64,000 nt of DNA from CAZNPL01 sp964574815 (GTDB taxonomy: Bacteria > Planctomycetota > Phycisphaerae > UBA1845). Under the pieces are notes generated by a model, which was not told where the DNA came from, did not search any database, and was given only the letters and a program-made list of their open reading frames with translations. How positions within the stretch are numbered: position 1 is the stretch's first letter; the number at the start of each line of letters is the position of its first letter. The position numbers were made by a program, and so were the translations under genes. Of the stretch, positions 35,121 to 44,113 are shown piece by piece. Location: NCBI GenBank assembly GCA_964574815.1, contig CAZNPL010000006.1, forward strand, positions 124,001-188,000. Reading direction: 5' to 3'.

Positions 35121-36806
35121 TTACCTTTGCAGAGCTTTCTTCAGAACTCGGCCGCTGGACTCAGGCGGCGGCCCAACGTTCAACGCCTCGGACAAGGTGG
35201 GCGCCACGTCGGTCATGTCAATGCGTTCGCCGTAAGTTCCCTCCTTGAACGGTGGCCCGGCAAACACAACCGGCACATGGGTATCGTAGTTGTGGGTCGA
35301 GCCGTGCCCGGCGGCCGCCTTCGTGCGGTACCAGTTGCGCTCCAGGTGAAGGTAGACTTCCCCGTTGCGATCCTCGTAAACGCTCCGCGCGACCGCCCGC
35401 TCGAGCTCCGTCAACTCGCTTGCGCGCTTCCGGCCCAGATCCTCAACGACCACGGCCCTGTTGATTCCCTCATGCTCTTCGGCCGCCCGCGCCACAACTC
35501 GCGCGGCCTCAGTCACATCGACTTCGTGGTATCGGAGAATCTTCGTGTTCAGGTAGACCCAGGGAAGATCCACGGCACTGAGGTAGTAGATCTTCTCCTC
35601 AGTTGCGCCGAACGCCTCCACCAGCGCAGCTTCCAGATCGCGAAACAGATCGTTCAGTTCAATGCGGCCGCCCCCCAGGCCGGCTTCACGCGTACGCTCC
35701 GGCACGGGTGTGACTCCGTGGTCGCCCGTGAGCAGCACGACGTAGTTGTCAGATCCGACAGTCGCGTCCAGAAACTCCAACCACGCGGCAACCTGAGCGT
35801 CGGCTCGCGCCATCATGTCCAGCATCTCGTGGCTGTCCGGCCCGAAAAAGTGACCGCAAAAATCGACGCTCGACAGACTCACGACCAACAGATCCGGGAT
35901 TTCATCCTTCCCGAGAGCCTCCTGACTGACAGCCTGCCGGGCCAGTTCGAACACCAGCTCCAACCCGTACGGCGAGCACTGAAGCTGTTCGTAATAGACG
36001 CGGTTCGGTCGCGGAAGCGACTGCCCCAGCACCTTGGGCATCGTGTTCAACCACAGGATCCGCGGCCCCTGCTCGTACACTGCGTTATCCACGCCGCACG
36101 TCGCGTACGCGCTTTCCGGCAGGAACCGATCCCATTTCCTGCCGAGAAACTGATCGGCGTAATTATCCTCATTGAGCCGTGTGCACCACTCCGGCGGCAG
36201 TTCGCCGTAGTAGTCGCTCGTGACAAAGTCCCCCGTCTTGGTCAAGAACCACACCGCCCCGTCTCCGGAATGCCCTGCCGGAAGAATGGCCGTCCTCTCC
36301 TTCAACGCTACGCTCCAGACCTTGGCCTCCTCGCCGTACCGGTGCTTGAGCTGATCGCCGACGGTTCGGGCCTCCAGATGGTGCGGGGAAAATCCCTGGG
36401 AATCGAAGAAGCCGATCGGACCGATCGTGGTGTGATCCGGATCGTCCACCGAGCGAATGGCTTCCGACGTCCCGGGGCGATACCACTGATTCGCGACGAT
36501 TCCGTGCACCGCCGGCTGCGCTCCCGTCAGGAGGGTTGCGTGGCCCGGTGCCGAAAAAGTCACTCCGTGAGTAAAGTGGGCGTTGGTAAAAACCGCCCCC
36601 TCGGACGTGAGCCGCTTGAATCCTCGATCACCGAAATGATCGCCGTACCGGGCGAGATAGTCGGCCGGCAGCATGTCCACGACCAGGGCCACCGCCAAGC
36701 GGGGGGTCGGTCGGGGCGTCGCACACCCGGACAGCAGCAGCGCCACCGCCACGATCGATCCCCAGGGTGCCTTCCAGACCAATGCACGCATTCCGTATCT
36801 GGGCAT
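35121..36806 (-). CDS. Lipoprotein alkaline phosphatase / type I phosphodiesterase
   Basis: A 561-residue exported phosphohydrolase of the alkaline phosphatase superfamily (nucleotide pyrophosphatase/phosphodiesterase or PafA-like branch). A lipoprotein signal peptide with lipobox LLLSGC is near residues 20-26. Two-metal-site residues are in LAVALVVDMLPADYLARYGD, in the nucleophile region FTHGVTFSAPGHATLLTGAQ, in SSVDFCGHFFGPDSHE, in LLTGDHGVTPVPE, and in the late GHGSTHNYDTHVPVVF. The order matches the family. The likely nucleophile is the Thr of GVTFSAPGHA. ATG 36806 (MPRYGMRALVW) is preferred because upstream in-frame sequence is charged and non-conserved. The substrate (phosphomonoester or diester) cannot be told from the sequence. 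Confidence 0.88.
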   Translation of the reverse strand: MPRYGMRALVWKAPWGSIVAVALLLSGCATPRPTPRLAVALVVDMLPADYLARYGDHFGDRGFKRLTSEGAVFTNAHFTHGVTFSAPGHATLLTGAQPAVHGIVANQWYRPGTSEAIRSVDDPDHTTIGPIGFFDSQGFSPHHLEARTVGDQLKHRYGEEAKVWSVALKERTAILPAGHSGDGAVWFLTKTGDFVTSDYYGELPPEWCTRLNEDNYADQFLGRKWDRFLPESAYATCGVDNAVYEQGPRILWLNTMPKVLGQSLPRPNRVYYEQLQCSPYGLELVFELARQAVSQEALGKDEIPDLLVVSLSSVDFCGHFFGPDSHEMLDMMARADAQVAAWLEFLDATVGSDNYVVLLTGDHGVTPVPERTREAGLGGGRIELNDLFRDLEAALVEAFGATEEKIYYLSAVDLPWVYLNTKILRYHEVDVTEAARVVARAAEEHEGINRAVVVEDLGRKRASELTELERAVARSVYEDRNGEVYLHLERNWYRTKAAAGHGSTHNYDTHVPVVFAGPPFKEGTYGERIDMTDVAPTLSEALNVGPPPESSGRVLKKALQR

Positions 36807-37405
36807 GGCTTCGCCGAATCCTCCTTCCGTGTCTCTCGTTCTGTCGTCCCGATCGCCGCGAAAAGCAGCCATTCACCGGGCTGAGTCAATCGGCCGGTGA
36901 TTTTAGCGGAACCCGACAAGCTGGCGAGGGCCGCGCCGCGATACTGGAGCCTGTCCCGAAACGGCTGCTGGGCGCCACTGGTGGCTTGCCCATGCTTAGC
37001 GAGCTTGCGCGTGCGTTTCCCTTGTTCGCCAGCGGCACGGGCAACAAGGTCCCTTGCCGGCTGACAAGGCCTCTGTCGCCTATGGCACCCGCCTCAGCCA
37101 CGCCAAACACGTGCGGCGGCTTGCCCGCCTTGACTCCGTCGACTGCTTATTGACAGAGGCTCCAGCCTCAACAAACGCCGGGCATGGGGGCGCCCCCGTA
37201 CGAATAAAACCCAAACATGACCAGCGGGCGCGAAATCCCCGTCGGTCGACAGCCGCGCCGCGGCGGCCCCCCGGTGAGAATTCGGGCGCTCCCGCCGCCG
37301 ACGGACTTGTCAACAGGTATGAGGCGGCTATACTCAACGGTTTCACGCTCAGCGGGAGCGGACAGAGTCGGCGTAGCGACCGCCGGATTGTTCAGGAGCT
37401 CGTTT
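36807..37405. other. Intergenic region upstream of rpsP
   Basis: About 600 bp between divergent genes. It contains a degenerate hairpin-repeat area (36970-37050, starting GCGCCACTGGTGGC) and the rpsP promoter described separately. Several short frames run through it, but none has protein-like content. Confidence 0.5.
37307..37334 (+). promoter_or_regulatory. Promoter of the rpsP-trmD-rplS operon
   Basis: TTGTCA (37307-37312) and TATACT (37329-37334) with a 16-bp spacer. Each hexamer has one mismatch to the sigma-70 consensus. It lies about 70 bp upstream of the GTG of rpsP. This is the best promoter seen in the window. Confidence 0.6.
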
Positions 37406-37663
37406 GTGGCCGTCAGGCTGAGATTAAAGCGCATGGGGCGTCGGCACCGGCCGTTCTATCGCATCACCGCGGTCGATCAGCGGAAGAAGCGAGACGGCAA
37501 GGTCATCGAGGAGTTGGGGCACTACGATCCGCTGAACACCGACGAGAGCCGGAAGGTCGTGCTCAACAGCGACCGGATTCAATACTGGCTGGGCGTCGGA
37601 GCCCAGCCCTCCGATACCGTTCGTGGTCTGATTAAGCACGCCGGCGCCGAGGAAAAGAAATAA
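37406..37663 (+). CDS. rpsP: 30S ribosomal protein S16
   Basis: An 85-residue small-subunit ribosomal protein S16. The start VRLRLKRMGRRHRPFYRI is diagnostic, followed by TAVDQRKKRDGKVIEELGHY, DPLNTDES and the end of the domain SDRIQYWLGVGAQPSDTVR. The start is GTG 37406 with AGGAG at 37394-37398. It is the first gene of the conserved rpsP-trmD-rplS cluster; the usual rimM gene between rpsP and trmD is absent here. Confidence 0.96.
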   Translation: MAVRLRLKRMGRRHRPFYRITAVDQRKKRDGKVIEELGHYDPLNTDESRKVVLNSDRIQYWLGVGAQPSDTVRGLIKHAGAEEKK

Positions 37664-37689
37664 GTCCATCCGGGGCACGTAGGTTCTCG

Positions 37690-38397
37690 ATGCGGATCGA
37701 CGTGCTGTCGTTGTTTCCGGAAGTCCTCGAACCGTTCTTCCGGACGAGCATCATCGGGCGGGCCGCCGCCGCAGGCCTTGTCGAGATCGCGTGCACGAAC
37801 TATCGCGATTTCACCCGCGACAAGCATCGTAGCGTGGATGACAAGCCGTTCGGGGGCGGGCCGGGAATGGTGATGATGTGCGGACCCGTGTTCGACGCGG
37901 TCGAGCACGTCACCGCCGCCTCGGATGATGAAGCAACGGTCATCCTGCTGACGCCCCAGGGCGATCGGTTTGATCAACGGATGGCTGAGGAGTTCGCCCG
38001 CCGGGAGCACCTGGTGCTGCTGTGCGGCCACTACGAGGGATTCGACGAGCGAATTCGGACCGGTCTCAGACCCCGCGAGGTGTCGATCGGGGATTTCGTG
38101 CTGACCGGCGGTGAACCGGCCGCGATCGTCCTGGTGGATGCCGTGGTCCGGCTAATCCCCGGGGCGCTGGGCAACGAAGGCGGAACGCGGGACGAGTCCT
38201 TTACCGAGGGCTTGCTGGAATATCCTCAATACACGCGGCCGCGTTCGTTCCGAGGAATGGAGGTTCCCGAAGTGCTGCTCTCCGGCAACCATGCCTGGAT
38301 CGAGCAGTGGCGCCGCGAGCAGGCCTTTAAACGAACCCGCGAGCGAAGGCCTGATCTTCTGTCGGGAAGAGATAAGAACAGCGAGCAAGCCGATTGA
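37690..38397 (+). CDS. trmD: tRNA (guanine-37-N1)-methyltransferase
   Basis: A 235-residue SPOUT-class methyltransferase that makes m1G37 in tRNAs, preventing +1 frameshifting. It acts as a dimer with a trefoil-knot SAM site. Signatures are MRIDVLSLFPEVLEPF at the start, DDKPFGGGPGMVMM, the knot segments LVLLCGHYEGFDERIR and EVSIGDFVLTGGEPAA, and PGALGNEGGTRDESFTEG. Length is normal. It lies 26 bp after rpsP and shares its promoter. Confidence 0.97.
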   Translation: MRIDVLSLFPEVLEPFFRTSIIGRAAAAGLVEIACTNYRDFTRDKHRSVDDKPFGGGPGMVMMCGPVFDAVEHVTAASDDEATVILLTPQGDRFDQRMAEEFARREHLVLLCGHYEGFDERIRTGLRPREVSIGDFVLTGGEPAAIVLVDAVVRLIPGALGNEGGTRDESFTEGLLEYPQYTRPRSFRGMEVPEVLLSGNHAWIEQWRREQAFKRTRERRPDLLSGRDKNSEQAD

Positions 38398-38596
38398 AAC
38401 CGCGCGTTGGCGCTGGCGTTGGCTTCGCCGCTGATGACCAGCGCGGCGAGGGCCTCAAAGCAGGCTGAGCTACGGCATGCCCACGCAAACGTGGGCAGTG
38501 CACGCGGAATTGAAGGCAGGAATTGGATTGTACTGACTGGAGTAACCACGCGGCGGGCCTCGCGACACGACCGCCGGCGTTTATGGAGTCCTCGTG
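38398..38596. repeat. trmD-rplS spacer with CATGCCCACG hairpin
   Basis: About 200 bp inside the operon. A hairpin of the GCATGCCCACG / CGTGGGC type lies near 38475-38500, a copy of the dispersed repeat module A. No gene is seen. Confidence 0.5.
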
Positions 38597-39055
38597 ATGC
38601 GTCACAAACTGATGGACATCGTTGAAAAACCCTACCTGAAGTCCGAACGCCCGGATATTCCCATCGGAGCCACCGTGGATGTGCACACGCGCATCGTTGA
38701 GGGCGACAAGGAACGTATCCAAGTCTTCAACGGCGTCGTCATCGCCAGGCGAGGCCAGGGCGTGAACGAGACGTTCACCGTACGGCGCATCGTGGCCAAC
38801 GAGGGCGTCGAACGCGTATTCATGCTCCATTCACCCCGGGTCGCCAAAGTCGAAGTGAGGCGGCTGGGCAAGGTGCGCCGAGCCAAGCTCTTCTATCTGC
38901 GCGAGCGCATCGGCAAGGCCCGCCGACTCCGCGAGAAGCGACGAACGACATCGAAGAAATCAACGTCCGGGGAAAACACCTCCGACAGAGGCGCGGCGAC
39001 GGAGGCCGGCGGCGATACGAGCGAAACGATGGAAGTCGCCGGACAGACGGCGTGA
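38597..39055 (+). CDS. rplS: 50S ribosomal protein L19
   Basis: A 152-residue large-subunit ribosomal protein L19. The core is clear: IPIGATVDVHTRIVEGDKER, IQVFNGVVIARRGQGVNETF, TVRRIVANEGVERVFMLHSP and VRRLGKVRRAKLFYLRERIG. The family is usually near 115 residues; here about 35 extra residues form a Ser/Thr/Glu-rich tail after KARRLREKRR. ATG 38597 follows a GTG by one codon. The stop overlaps the start of yraN by 4 bp. Confidence 0.96.
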   Translation: MRHKLMDIVEKPYLKSERPDIPIGATVDVHTRIVEGDKERIQVFNGVVIARRGQGVNETFTVRRIVANEGVERVFMLHSPRVAKVEVRRLGKVRRAKLFYLRERIGKARRLREKRRTTSKKSTSGENTSDRGAATEAGGDTSETMEVAGQTA

Positions 39056-39411
39056 AACTCGGAGCCCGCGGGGAACGCGTAGCGGCCGGCGCCCTCAAGC
39101 GGGCCGGCTATCGCATCCTGGCCCGAAACTACACCTGCCCGGCAGGCGAAATCGACCTCATCGCCGCCGACGCCGACACCATCGTGTTCGTCGAGGTGAA
39201 AACCCGAAGCTCAACCGCGGTAGCTTTCCCCGAGGCCAGCGTCACCCGCGCAAAGCGCAAACAACTGACCCGCGTTGCTCGCTACTTCCTCCAGGCCAAA
39301 TCCGCGCAGGATCGTCCCAGTCGATTCGACGTGGTGGCCGTCGTGATGCCCGACGGCGGGAAGCCGGAGACCGAGCACTTCGTGAACGCATTCGAACCGG
39401 TTTACGGATAG
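39052..39411 (+). CDS. yraN: UPF0102 / YraN family endonuclease-like protein
   Basis: A 119-residue protein with the restriction-endonuclease-like fold of the UPF0102 (YraN) family, whose function is unsettled. The core signature is AGEIDLIAADADTIVFVEVKTRSS with the PD-(D/E)xK-like Asp, Glu and Lys. The N-terminal GARGERVAAGALKRAGYRIL and the end RFDVVAVV are also typical. Its GTG start overlaps the rplS stop by 4 bp. The location after rplS is a common bacterial arrangement. Confidence 0.9.
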   Translation: MKLGARGERVAAGALKRAGYRILARNYTCPAGEIDLIAADADTIVFVEVKTRSSTAVAFPEASVTRAKRKQLTRVARYFLQAKSAQDRPSRFDVVAVVMPDGGKPETEHFVNAFEPVYG

Positions 39412-39419
39412 CATAACCA

Positions 39420-40208
39420 ATGGGGCTGATCGACTCCCACGCACACCTGACGGCCGAACCGCTCGATTGGAACGTGGACGATGTGCTCGGGCGAGCCACC
39501 GACGCGGGCGTAGAGCGGGTAATATCAGTCGGAACCGACGCAAGAGACTCGCAGCAGGTGATCGCGCTGGCTCGACGCGACGACCGCGTCCACCCCACGG
39601 TGGGCATACACCCACATGAGGCGGCCAATGCCCTCGAAGAAGACTGGACGAAGTTGAGCGAGCTGGCGACGGATCCGGCCGTCGTCGCCATCGGCGAGAC
39701 GGGGCTCGACTACCATTACGACTACGCCGACCGCGCCACGCAACGCTCGGTCTTCGAACGCCAGCTCGAACTGGCCAAACGCACCGCCAAGCCGGTCGTC
39801 ATTCACTGCCGGGAAGCTCACGACGACACCGTCGCTGCGCTCCGCGCCGCCGGGCTCGCGGGCGCGAAGGTGGTTTTTCATTGCTTCTCCGGCACGCAGG
39901 AAGAAGCCCGTGACATCGCCGACCACGGCTGGAGGATCTCGTTTACGGGCGTCGTGACGTTCAAGAATGCCGGTGAGCTGCATCCGATCGCGGCCGCCTA
40001 CCCGCTCGACCTACTCATGATCGAGACCGATTCACCGTTCCTGTCGCCCGAGCCGGTCCGGCACATCAAGCCCAACGAACCCGCCCACGTCGTGCATATC
40101 GCCCGGTTCCTGGCCGAGCTGCGCGGAATGGAATTCGGCGACATCGTAATGTGCACGAGTGAGGCCACCCGAGCGTTCTTCGACCTGCCCGCTGAATCAA
40201 CGGCGTAA
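39420..40208 (+). CDS. tatD: TatD family metal-dependent DNase/hydrolase
   Basis: A 262-residue TIM-barrel metalloenzyme of the TatD family, associated with 3'-5' exonuclease activity and D-tyrosyl-tRNA-like chemistry in some members. Metal ligands are visible in LIDSHAHL, GIHPHEAAN, GETGLDYHYD, PVVIHCREAHDD, VFHCFSGTQEEA and IETDSPFLSPEP. Length is standard. It follows yraN by 8 bp, so it is probably the last gene of the rpsP operon. Its 3' end overlaps the convergent minus-strand gene by 12 bp. Confidence 0.93.
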   Translation: MGLIDSHAHLTAEPLDWNVDDVLGRATDAGVERVISVGTDARDSQQVIALARRDDRVHPTVGIHPHEAANALEEDWTKLSELATDPAVVAIGETGLDYHYDYADRATQRSVFERQLELAKRTAKPVVIHCREAHDDTVAALRAAGLAGAKVVFHCFSGTQEEARDIADHGWRISFTGVVTFKNAGELHPIAAAYPLDLLMIETDSPFLSPEPVRHIKPNEPAHVVHIARFLAELRGMEFGDIVMCTSEATRAFFDLPAESTA

Positions 40209-42248
40209 GTTTTGGTGGTTCACCGGCACCCGGTAAAGCACTGCGTAAGGTCGTGGCGGATCGCCGGTCGAGAACACCTCCATCGGACGCAGACCCCCGG
40301 CCGCCAGTCGTTCAAACAGCTCCGGACGAATCACCTCCGGAAACCCGTACAGCGATCGGCGCAGGCGGTGGATCTCCGCCCAGTTGACCAGCACGTGCGT
40401 GTAGTCGCGATGACGCAGCCAGGCGATGATCTCGTGCGCGCCCGATGAGGCACGCACGGCCTCGATGAACGGACTGCGATTGAACACGACAGTGTAGTCC
40501 ACCGGCCGCTGAAAGTAGAAAGCCCGGGCGTCGCCGATCATGAGCACGTGAGCATCGGCAGGCAGCTCCGAGTTGATCACCGACAGATGCTCATGCCCCC
40601 CGCCGAACCCCTGAAGGAAATACGTATCCGCGCCCTCCAGCGGCAGCTTCGTGCCCTCATGGTATAAATGTTGAGCATACAGGCGTGCCGTCGTAAAACC
40701 ACTATACAACATCCCGGCGATCAGCACGGCCGATACGCCGAACCTGCCTTCGCTGGCGGCATAACGGAACGATCGCCCCGCCAGAATGGCAAGCGGCACC
40801 GCCATCGGGACGGCGAATCGCGCGTAAAGATGCGTCGCAAACATCCAGAAGCCAAGCTGAACCAGCAGCACCAGCATCATCATCACGTCGCGGCGCTTGA
40901 GGTAAACCGTGCAGAGCGGCACCGCAGCCAACAGCCAAGGCATCCGTCCGAACCGCTCCAGCGGATCGCCCGGAAGCCGCGCCCAGACCGCCGCGATTCG
41001 CCCGCCGAGCGAGGAATACTCCGGCTCGGGCCGGTGGCTCAGCGCAAAGTGACGCGACTCCGCTTGCCCCCATCCTTCCGGAAAGGCGCGAAAGACGGAA
41101 TTCGCCAGCGGAAACACCGGGTTCCCCGTCATCGCACTGTTCTTGATCAGCCACGGGGAGAAGCCCGCGAGGCACCCGAGAACAACCACACCGCCGCCGC
41201 GCGCTCGAAGCGCCAGGCTTCGTGCCGGCAGCAGCAGAGCAGCGCCAACCAACGGCAGAGCGACCAGAATCGCTGCGGTGTACTTGCACCCGCAAGCGAA
41301 CCCGCACATGAGCCCGGCCAGCAGCAGCCATTGCCCCCGTGCGTTCACCGCCGGACGGCCCGCGCGTATCAGCGCCGCCCCCGCGATCATCGCAAACAGC
41401 AGCATCGCGTTCTCGACGTACGCGACGCCCGACAGATACGTCAGCCAGCCGATCCCGGAAGCCGCAACGCCGGTCACGACCCCGGTCTTCGCCCCTGTCT
41501 CCCGACCGGCGACGTACGCGGCAAAAACGAACAGCCCCGCCAGCAGCGCGTTCAGGGTTTTGGCCGACCCGGCGCCCGCGTACACGTCGTCACGCACGAT
41601 CATGCACAGCAGGTAAAGCATCTCTGCGTTGGCCGGGAAACTGCCGTAGACGTTGTGAGGCGTGTACGCAATTGATCCGCTCTGAAAGTACTCCTTGGGA
41701 AGCTGAAGGTGGTATTCCAGAACGTCGTACCCAGCCCCCTCCTCGGCCCAGAGAAAACCGGGAGGAACCACGCAAACCAAAAGCGCGATCGCGATGAACG
41801 GGCACGATAGCAGCCACAACCAGACCAGACGGCCTGCTCCCTCCGACGTATCTTGTTCCTCATCGCCGGACAGACGGCGCAGTCGAACCACAGCCCCGAG
41901 CGCAGCCGCCGCGAGGGCCAGCAGGATCACCAACCAGATAAAACGGTCGAGAAGCCCGCAAACGCCCAAAACCAGCACGAGCGCCGACGTCACGCCGAGT
42001 CCGACGCCTGACCCGATCAGCAATTGCCAGCGAATCGGAGCGTCCGCCAGCTTCAGACAGGACGCCGCCCACGTTCCGGCCAGAGCGATCACAGCCAGCA
42101 AAGCCGCGGCTGGTAAACCGTCGAGCAGCAGAATGGCCACGGCCGTCCATGACTGGCTCAGCACCAGCGCTACGCTTATCGCAGCGACTGCTCCCGCGAC
42201 CAGGGCCTTGGGTGTGCGCGGCGATCGTTGGCCCTGGGAGCTTGGCAT
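40197..42248 (-). CDS. Large polytopic membrane protein, GT-C glycosyltransferase-like
   Basis: A 683-residue membrane protein with roughly 12-14 hydrophobic helices in the first 520 residues and a soluble C-terminal part of about 150 residues. The arrangement resembles GT-C glycosyltransferases of the ArnT/PMT type. VLEYHLQLPKEYFQSGSIAY after a helix pair could be the first periplasmic acidic loop, and the C-terminal domain contains VINSELPADAHVLMIGDARA and FYFQRPVDYTVVFNRSPF. No exact family is assigned. It starts at ATG 42248 and lies 14 bp downstream of another minus-strand gene, so the two may be co-transcribed. Confidence 0.7.
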   Translation of the reverse strand: MPSSQGQRSPRTPKALVAGAVAAISVALVLSQSWTAVAILLLDGLPAAALLAVIALAGTWAASCLKLADAPIRWQLLIGSGVGLGVTSALVLVLGVCGLLDRFIWLVILLALAAAALGAVVRLRRLSGDEEQDTSEGAGRLVWLWLLSCPFIAIALLVCVVPPGFLWAEEGAGYDVLEYHLQLPKEYFQSGSIAYTPHNVYGSFPANAEMLYLLCMIVRDDVYAGAGSAKTLNALLAGLFVFAAYVAGRETGAKTGVVTGVAASGIGWLTYLSGVAYVENAMLLFAMIAGAALIRAGRPAVNARGQWLLLAGLMCGFACGCKYTAAILVALPLVGAALLLPARSLALRARGGGVVVLGCLAGFSPWLIKNSAMTGNPVFPLANSVFRAFPEGWGQAESRHFALSHRPEPEYSSLGGRIAAVWARLPGDPLERFGRMPWLLAAVPLCTVYLKRRDVMMMLVLLVQLGFWMFATHLYARFAVPMAVPLAILAGRSFRYAASEGRFGVSAVLIAGMLYSGFTTARLYAQHLYHEGTKLPLEGADTYFLQGFGGGHEHLSVINSELPADAHVLMIGDARAFYFQRPVDYTVVFNRSPFIEAVRASSGAHEIIAWLRHRDYTHVLVNWAEIHRLRRSLYGFPEVIRPELFERLAAGGLRPMEVFSTGDPPRPYAVLYRVPVNHQNLRR

Positions 42249-42262
42249 CGCGTCGCGATTCG

Positions 42263-44050
42263 TCAGGGATTGCCCCAGAACATCAAGTTCCGGTATTTGT
42301 TCAACGCGAGAAGCGCATACTGCAGGTTCTCCAGAGGCATTCTGTTGTCGGCCGGAGACGTGCGCACCCCGCCCACCACGTCCCTGACGACCCGCACGTA
42401 ATACGCTTCCGACTCACGCATCTGCAACTGCAGTACAAAACGAGCGGCTCGCTGGGCTCCCAACTCATAGGCCCTGGTCCGCTCCGCATCGCCCATTCGC
42501 CGCGCGAGAGAAAGACAATCAAGCCAGCCGCTCAGCACGACGGCCGTGGAAATGTCCGGTGTCATTTCCGGATCCGGAACGACCCCGCCGTGCAACTCCG
42601 GCCAAGGGCAATTCGACGGCGTCAGTTGACGTTCGATCAGCCAGTCGCCCAGCTCGAAGGCGAACCGGGCCATTTCCTGTTCGCCGGACGCCAGAGCTCT
42701 CCGAGCGAACGGCTGCACCAGCCATGCCGCCGACTCCATCGTCGGCTCTTGGCTGAAGTGGTCTCGATGATGCTCCAGCGCCCGTTCAAACACGCGCTCC
42801 ATGCGGCGATCCGCATGTGTCGAGCGCTCGTCAAGCAGCGCCAGCAACGCCTGGGCCGGATGCCGCTCCGACTCCGGGAGCCGCCGTGCCGGAGGAAACG
42901 CCGGGATGAAGTCGCCTTCGGGGCGCTGAAGCCAGATCATGCCGGCGCGCAACCGAGCGAGAATATCAGCATGCCGTTCCCGCGATCGATGGCTCCTGAT
43001 GGCCAAGGCGACTTGAGCCGTCAAAGACAGTCTGTTCTTCCTGTCTTCCGATTCGACGTACGACGCGCCCGTCACGCCCTCCAGATCCTTCACGCGAGCA
43101 AGATGGGCTTGAAGCGCCGACTCGGCCGCGGCCCTGGCGGCCGGCAACGAACTGGACGCCGTGTACGTCGCCAATGCCCAGGTGGCGCCGGCCTGATGCA
43201 CCGCATTGTCACGCCGCGTGTAACCTTCCACGGCCGGCTCGTATTCATAAGCAAACTTCCCGGAGGGCTTCAGCCGGTAGCCGAGCAGTGCGCCGATCTG
43301 ATCAATGGATTCAGTGATCGAGGGCCGTGAAAGGTCATCGTGAGATAACAGCACCAATCCGCGCCGGAGCTGCACGACGTCCTCCGCGGAGGCCGCCTGA
43401 TACCAGTGTCGCGTGCGGAAACGGTACAATCGTAAAACGCCCACCGGCTGATTCAGATGTTCCACGACCGTCTTGACCGCCTCACTCAAGGCCTGATTCT
43501 TGATCACGATTTCCGAAGGGCAGACCCGTTTGGCCGAAGCCGGCCCTCGAATCGTGAATCCGTCCACACCCGGCTCGAGCAGCCGTTCGGCGGCCCCCGG
43601 ACGAAACCAATCGTCACCTTCGCCGACGGGGCGTTCCTCTCCGATGGCTTCCATCTCGATCAGCAACTCTGAACTGTCGGGTGGGAGCTCGCGACCTTTC
43701 TTGCGTGCATCCTGTACCGCCGCCACGGTGGCACGGACCGCTGTGAGGGTCGCCGGCCCCGGCCCCGACGTGCCCACGCCGAGCTCACGCCGCTCGTGGC
43801 GCAGCGTAACCACCATGTGGCACACCTCGTCCGTTAATGAATCCGGCGTGTGAGGTGGCTCGTAAATTGCTTCTTTGTCCACGTATTGGTCGTACGCCCG
43901 CCGCGCAACCCGCGCCAGGAATCGTTGTTCCAGACCTTCGATCGTTGGTGCCGCGGGAGCCGTTCCCGACGTTGCCGGCGCGAGCGCCGCTGCCCAGCTC
44001 ATCCACCCGAGAAGAATCGTTCCGACCAGCCGCAGGTTGTTCGGGCCCAT
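42263..44050 (-). CDS. Secreted alpha-helical protein of unknown function
   Basis: A 595-residue protein with a likely signal peptide (LRLVGTILLGWMSWAAALAP). The mature part is alpha-helical throughout. Helix pairs such as VHQAGATWALATYTASSSLP, SLTAQVALAIRSHRSRERHA and DISTAVVLSGWLDCLSLARR suggest an alpha/alpha toroid, as in terpene cyclase-like or glucoamylase-like folds. No catalytic motif is recognised. It sits just upstream of the GT-C-like membrane protein gene and divergent from the diadenylate cyclase gene. A role in envelope glycan or lipid metabolism is only a guess from the neighbour. Confidence 0.65.
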   Translation of the reverse strand: MGPNNLRLVGTILLGWMSWAAALAPATSGTAPAAPTIEGLEQRFLARVARRAYDQYVDKEAIYEPPHTPDSLTDEVCHMVVTLRHERRELGVGTSGPGPATLTAVRATVAAVQDARKKGRELPPDSSELLIEMEAIGEERPVGEGDDWFRPGAAERLLEPGVDGFTIRGPASAKRVCPSEIVIKNQALSEAVKTVVEHLNQPVGVLRLYRFRTRHWYQAASAEDVVQLRRGLVLLSHDDLSRPSITESIDQIGALLGYRLKPSGKFAYEYEPAVEGYTRRDNAVHQAGATWALATYTASSSLPAARAAAESALQAHLARVKDLEGVTGASYVESEDRKNRLSLTAQVALAIRSHRSRERHADILARLRAGMIWLQRPEGDFIPAFPPARRLPESERHPAQALLALLDERSTHADRRMERVFERALEHHRDHFSQEPTMESAAWLVQPFARRALASGEQEMARFAFELGDWLIERQLTPSNCPWPELHGGVVPDPEMTPDISTAVVLSGWLDCLSLARRMGDAERTRAYELGAQRAARFVLQLQMRESEAYYVRVVRDVVGGVRTSPADNRMPLENLQYALLALNKYRNLMFWGNP

Positions 44051-44113
44051 CCGCCGAAGTATAGTTTGCAGTCTCGGCGCTCACAACGAGGCCACCAGCG
44101 CGGGACACCGACT